From Typha latifolia (taxonomy: Eukaryota > Streptophyta > Magnoliopsida > Poales > Typhaceae), in the NCBI GenBank assembly GCA_019914945.1, contig CM034099.1, positions 18,068,704-18,132,703 on the forward strand: a DNA stretch of 64,000 bases, read 5' to 3'. Of the stretch, positions 58,944 to 64,000 are shown in pieces (within the stretch, counting starts at the first letter, position 1; the number at the start of each line of letters is the position of its first letter). The position numbers and the translations under genes were made by a program. Below the pieces are notes generated by a model, which saw only the letters and a list, made by a program, of their open reading frames with translations, did not search any database and was not told where the DNA came from.

Positions 58944-61900
58944 ATGTTCAGCCTCCGAATCCACTCCGTCGACTCCCCTCTCCCGGATGAAGGAAGCAGC
59001 AGCAGCCACATCAGTGCCACCCATCACGTCGCCCCCGATGTGGAACGCGCCGCCGGAGAACCCCTCGAGGTCGCTGGAAGTAGCAGCGCCGCCGCATCCC
59101 GGAACCCTAACCCTACGATCCAACTCATTCGCGGCATCGTCCATCTCTATCGCAACTCTTCTCCCCCCTCCACCTCTTCCTCCTCGTCTTCTTCCTCCAA
59201 TCCCCAACCGGATTCCCTTCTCCCCGTAAAATAACTCCTTCTTGGTTTCCTCTTTTTCCGTTCTCGTAATGCTTATGTTTCTGATTTGAGGTGTTATTCT
59301 TGTTTTTACAGCCTGGGCGTGGGACGCTTCTCTTCGTCCTCGCTGTTCCTAGCTGTCTCTCGCCGGAGGATTTCGTTCGGTTCTGCGGGCCCTATGTGGA
59401 CAGGTCTTCGGAGATCCGCGTCGTTAGGTAAGTTTGCTAAACTTCGAAGTTTTATAGGAAATAGCGATATCCGATTGGCAATTGTTGTAATTGGAGAGAA
59501 TTTGATGGTGGGATTACAGGAATGATGGGATGGAGGACAGGTACAGTGTGCTGGTTGAGTTCGATGATCAAAAGAGTGCCGATGGGTTCTATCTTGATCT
59601 CAATGGCTGGCGATTCTCTTCTTCTGAGGTTTGGAACTATAGTATTAGGGTGACTTGTCTGGGTTGATTTGCTACGTCTTGCTATTGATGTGGATGTGCT
59701 TGTTTGGCATTGCAGGGAGAGGTTTGTCATGTCCTCTTTTTAGCCTCGGTGGAGTATACTGGGTCTACAGATATTGCGGCTACTCCACCGGCTGGATCCA
59801 CCGAGCTGCCCACATGTCCTGTTTGTATCGGTGAACCTTCTCACCTCAGTTTTAATTGCTAGCTAGGAGTTATATAATTTTACTGAAACGATTTTCTGAA
59901 TATCAGTGGCAGTTCAAGATTATATTACCCTAATTTCTGAAAGCAATGAGAAATTTACATTTCTGTTCCACAGAATATAGACAAATCTAAGTTGCTATTT
60001 TAAGTTCTTACTATCTTATCTGCTTGTCCTGTCTATTTAGTATGTCTAATATCCACATATTTCTGAAGAATCTGTTCCGTTGCTATCATATTGATTCCAG
60101 GATAATCTATTTGGCTGGCATATTCGCTCCTATTTTGGGTCAAAGTAATTTCTTGTACAACTGATTTATATTTTCCTCCTCTTTTTCTACATTTAATGGT
60201 TTAGAGAGATTGGACCAAGACATCAGTGGGATCCTTGCTACTACTTGCGACCATTCATTTCAATGCTCATGTGTTTCAGAATGGGTGAATTCATCTTGCC
60301 CGGTAATTGCTTCCTTGGGAATTATTGAGTACCATTTGTTTATGGGTATGAAACAAGAGAATTTCCATTTTAATGTTATCGTTGCTGTCTCACATCATTA
60401 TTAAAAATTCTTATTCTTGCTGTTCACATGACTTTAGGATGTTTAAGTTGAGAAAAGAAGAGTCATCTGGACATTTATGTTTTCCTTATAAGATTGTTCA
60501 GAAAACTGTATGGTGTGAAAAACTATAGAAAAGGAACTGAGTTAATGCTTATACTTTATATTGCGTATGAGTAGAAGGACAAGTGGAGTGATAAGATTAT
60601 CATCCAAAATTTGCTAGACTGAAGTGATTTCAGTAGAAGGAAAGGCATTCATCATTAGTTATTATCTGATACTTATTGATTCTTTATATTATATAATTTA
60701 ATATATGCTAGCAATATGATGTAGAAAGAGGCAACCAACACTCTTTAACACTTGTATATAAAGAGAGTAAGTATCCAAAGTTTTGTTGATTTATCATGGA
60801 ATAGATATTTTGAGTTGCATGAGACGTGATCACAGTCAGAGAAGGTAGGGTAGACATTTTCAGAATACCTGATCAGATTCAGTTTTGGTGATGAGTTATG
60901 TTTCTTCTGTCTTTTAGTATGAAAATATGAATTTGGGACCTGTTAATCAGAATCTATCATGGATGGCTTGTTTACCTTTTTAGTTGCATATCATGAGTCT
61001 CAAGGACTTATAACAGGTTGTATTTACATTTCTCATTTCAGGTTTGCCTATTCTGTCAGAGGCATGCTGACAAACCAACATGCTCAATTTGTGATACTTC
61101 TGAAAATCTCTGGATCTGTGTGATTTGTGGTTTTGTTGGATGTGGAAGGTATACTGATTAATCTCTTATACATGATCAATTATGGATAGCTATATACTAT
61201 AGTCCTTTTAATTGCTGTTATTTTTATGACATTTACTAGCTGCTCTAACAAGCATCATGAAATATTTTATTGTAGATATAAAGAAGGTCATGCCATTAGA
61301 CATTGGAAAGATACTCAGCATTGCTATTCCCTTGATCTGGAAACACAGCGGGTCTGGGACTATGTTGGTGATAGTTATGTTCATCGACTGAATCAATCCA
61401 AAAGTGATGACAAGCTAGTCAAGTTGCGGTCAAAATGTAGAGTTGTTGGTGACAAGTGTGTAACTTGCATGTGCTGTGATGACTCTGGAATCAATGGAGC
61501 TTTAATGAGCAGCAAAGTCGAGGCAGTAAGAGTTTGCGAAGTCTTCCTTTTAGATACCATTGATGAAATTATTTGTACACACGTTTCATTTTCTTACTGT
61601 GTGTCACTTCTTTAGTTTCTTTTATTAATTATATGTGAATATTGCAATAGATTTTTGATGAGTACAACCACCTGCTTGCAAGCCAACTTGAAAATCAAAG
61701 AGAGGTATAATTTTGTTCTCTTCGATTTTATTGTGTTTTACCTTGTTTCAGCAAGCATCTGTAACTTTGTCTGCTATATCTTATTCTTATATTTGAACTA
61801 AACTTGATGATAAAGTTATGAAACTTGAATTTAACCTAAGTAGCAAATGTTGTTATTCTACATACTCTAGCAACTTAGCATAACTTTTGGTTAATTCACA

Positions 61901-62920
61901 GTATTATGAAGGCCTACTTCTGGAGGCAAAAGAGAAAAGGGTAAAGTGCATTTCTGAAGCTGTGGAGAAAGCTGTTAACATGAAACTGCAAGATATCCAG
62001 CTTAAGCTTGAAAATGTAACCAAGAAGAAAAAAGAAGTTGCAGAAGTAAGCTCAGTTTGTTTGATCAGGCCTTTTTTTGAGCTTGCAGATGATTGACTGT
62101 TTCTTCACTGCTTGTGATTATTTGTTTTTGTACATTTCCCTCATATAGAATGCTTTTGTTTTTTTCTCAGATAAATGACGATCTTATGAGGAGTCAGAAT
62201 ATTTGGCGTGAAAAGCTCAAGGAAGTTGAGGAGAAGTATGTTTTTTCCTCTGTAATTATAAATGCTTATAGCTTGCTAAGATTCGTGCCAAAAGGTGGAT
62301 TTATGATTCGACATTAGCAATACACAAGTAAGCTAACGAGTGTTGGTTTGATATAAATTTGTTAAAATTTTCTTCGGAATTACTGTCCCACTGTGAACGG
62401 CATAACCTAGAAATGGGGGAAGTCATTTACTTTATAAATGATGGTTTCATTAAGAGTTATTTGCCCATTAGGTTATTTGGATCTTTGCTCAGTCATGCTT
62501 TTCACTTTTTTTTCCCTCAAAACAACTATTTCTAATTTCTATCACCTCAAATATGAATTCTTATCTGTGCTTGTGTTTTCTTTTTTGGACAAAAGGAAAA
62601 TTTTGCCCTGTTCTTATGTGTGTTATCTGTAGGGAAAGAGCAACGTTGAAACAGAAGGACGAAACGATTAATGATCTGGAAGAACAGGTATCTAGAATCT
62701 TTCTTAAATAAACATACAACAATTTGGCTAATTCTTGCACCTTTTTTCCTGTTATCTGCAGATAAGAGATTTCACTGTGTGGATTGAGGCACAGAAGGCA
62801 ATTGATAAGATGGCAGATGCTGATGATATCCGAGATGGTACGCTGCTTCCAGTTCCATCACCGCAGCCTGTTACTCCAAAGAGCAGAAGAACCTCAAAGA
62901 CGAACAAGAGAAGAAACTGA
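58944..62920 (+). CDS. BRIZ1: BRAP2-RING-ZnF-UBP ubiquitin ligase, BRIZ1-like
   Basis: Exons: 58944-59225, 59312-59427, 59520-59628, 59716-59830, 60205-60302, 61042-61148, 61276-61525, 61651-61704, 61902-62045, 62171-62235, 62633-62687, 62762-62920 (1554 nt, 517 aa). Start MFSLRIHSV as in the family; an upstream in-frame ATG at 58854 is not favoured. Order: Ser-rich N-terminus (about 30-90), BRAP2 RRM-like domain (about 95-190), RING finger (203-242), ZnF-UBP (about 242-300, CSICDTSENLWICVICGFVGCGRY), coiled coil (about 365-470, NQREYYEGLLLEAKEKR onward), and a basic Pro/Ser tail. Arabidopsis BRIZ1 and BRIZ2 form a hetero-oligomeric E3 needed for seed germination. Odd point: the RING reads CDHSFQCSC, where the family has H in place of Q, so one zinc ligand is missing (Gln227, codon 60261-60263). 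Assignment to BRIZ1 rather than BRIZ2 is tentative. Confidence 0.92.
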
Positions 62921-64000
62921 AAGATACATACCATCTCTGGACAGGAAAGTTACCATCTGTGCATATAGTTAGATCAAAATCGCTGCCTTTGCAGAACAAA
63001 TTCAGCTATTGGGCTGACCACAATAGAAGTCTGAAGAGGTTACTGTTGCAATTATCCAAACTAGAATGTTCAAATGTTTCAATGTGGTGAGGGTCTGGTA
63101 ACAATAGTAAGGTTGTAAGTTGTGACCATCTTTCTATTTGACGAGCTCTCACTGTATTAACAAAATACTTTACTTTTTGCACGCGTATACATTGTGAATT
63201 TATCCCAAGCTAATGAAAATACTTCGAATTGGACTGCTCGAAGAACTCTGTGGCACAAATTTGATGTACCTTGTTGGCCAATACTAATATAATTACTCTA
63301 ATTTTTTATACTAGTAAAAGAGAGCTTATATCGGTACAATTTATTCTAATATTTAATTATAAATTAGTGTAATCTATAATAATTATACATAATGTAATAT
63401 AAAATTAAAATAATAGTTTAGTAAATAATTAAAATAATTTTTATAACAAATGGTAAGAAGAAGAGAGAAAAAAAAAGAACAGTAAGTGATTGAAATGATA
63501 TAGTTACTTGGAGTGATACTTTTCGAGTAAAATAGTAATTAATAAATATAAAATTATTAGATTAAAGAAGATAAGAGAGAAGTGAGTAATATTATACTAG
63601 TATAAATATAAATGATTGTTTATAAGAAAGCTTATACCATAGTAGCCTTATTTTTTATTTCAGAGGTGAACCCTGATTTATATATTATGGATTTATGGTG
63701 CTTGTTATCACTGGAGTCTCCAGTGAATCTCCTTGAGCTTATCTCTTACGGGCTTACGGCCTAATCCACAAACTGTCCTTTTCGTCAGAAATAAACAAAG
63801 AAACAAAACTGTGCTCTGTCATCATTGGACTTCTCCAGAGATTCACCCCCAGTATTTACATCAATCCACAGATTAGTATTGCAAAGGCTGCCACGCGAAG
63901 CCAACCGATGGGCGTCGGTCATCAGAGCATCCCAAGTTCCAAGCATGCAGCTACTTCTTCCGCCACGTACCCCACTCTTCTCCCTCATCCCCATCCTTTC
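62921..64000. other. 3' flank of the BRIZ-like gene and window end
   Basis: The BRIZ-like 3' UTR runs to perhaps 63200, then AT-rich spacer. On the minus strand, 63785-63994 is open (69 codons) and could be the last exon of a gene that starts beyond the right edge, but I recognise no domain and see no decisive splice site, so no gene is called. Confidence 0.4.

Noticed and set aside
63785..63994. 69-codon minus-strand open frame at the right edge
   Set aside because: Possible last exon, but no domain and no clear splice site inside the window.

Overview
This 64 kb window is nuclear DNA from a flowering plant. The genes have GT-AG introns with plant-like lengths, AT-rich non-coding DNA, (GA)n/(CT)n leaders and plant-only families: hybrid proline-rich proteins, Aux/IAA, a receptor-like cytoplasmic kinase, MIR396 and BRIZ. 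The GC-biased codons of two HyPRP genes and the low-GC introns suggest a non-grass monocot. That placement is inference; no species is claimed.

Layout. 1-1139: 3' end of an unrecognised gene with a membrane segment, cut by the left edge. 2.3-4.9 kb: two intronless HyPRP genes, convergent. 8.1-9.4 kb: a GC-rich island, then a MIR396 gene with a TATA box. 9.4-16.2 kb: gene-poor, microsatellite-rich DNA. 16.3-20.5 kb: adenine phosphoribosyltransferase (6 exons). 22.3-22.9 kb: a third HyPRP. 25.0-29.6 kb: UGNT1-like nucleotide-sugar transporter (10 exons). 30.7-32.2 kb, minus: a cis-prenyltransferase with one coding exon and a probable 5' UTR intron. 34.2-46.0 kb: complete PRP8 (25 exons, 2358 aa). 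46.8-49.3 kb, minus: PTI1-like receptor-like cytoplasmic kinase. 52.5-53.3 kb, minus: a canonical Aux/IAA repressor. 53.3-58.9 kb: repeat-like gene-poor DNA. 58.9-62.9 kb: BRIZ1-like RING/ZnF-UBP ubiquitin ligase (12 exons). 62.9-64 kb: its 3' flank and unassigned sequence.

The genes are not an operon or a pathway cluster; they are a normal mix of housekeeping genes (APT, PRP8, cis-prenyltransferase, UGNT1), signalling genes (kinase, Aux/IAA, BRIZ, MIR396) and cell-wall genes (HyPRPs). All exon models were built by reading splice sites and keeping phase; each full model has a CDS length divisible by three. I see no clear undescribed system. The items most worth checking are the MIR396 hairpin, the lost RING ligand in the BRIZ-like protein, the truncated membrane protein at the left edge, and the repeat-like blocks.
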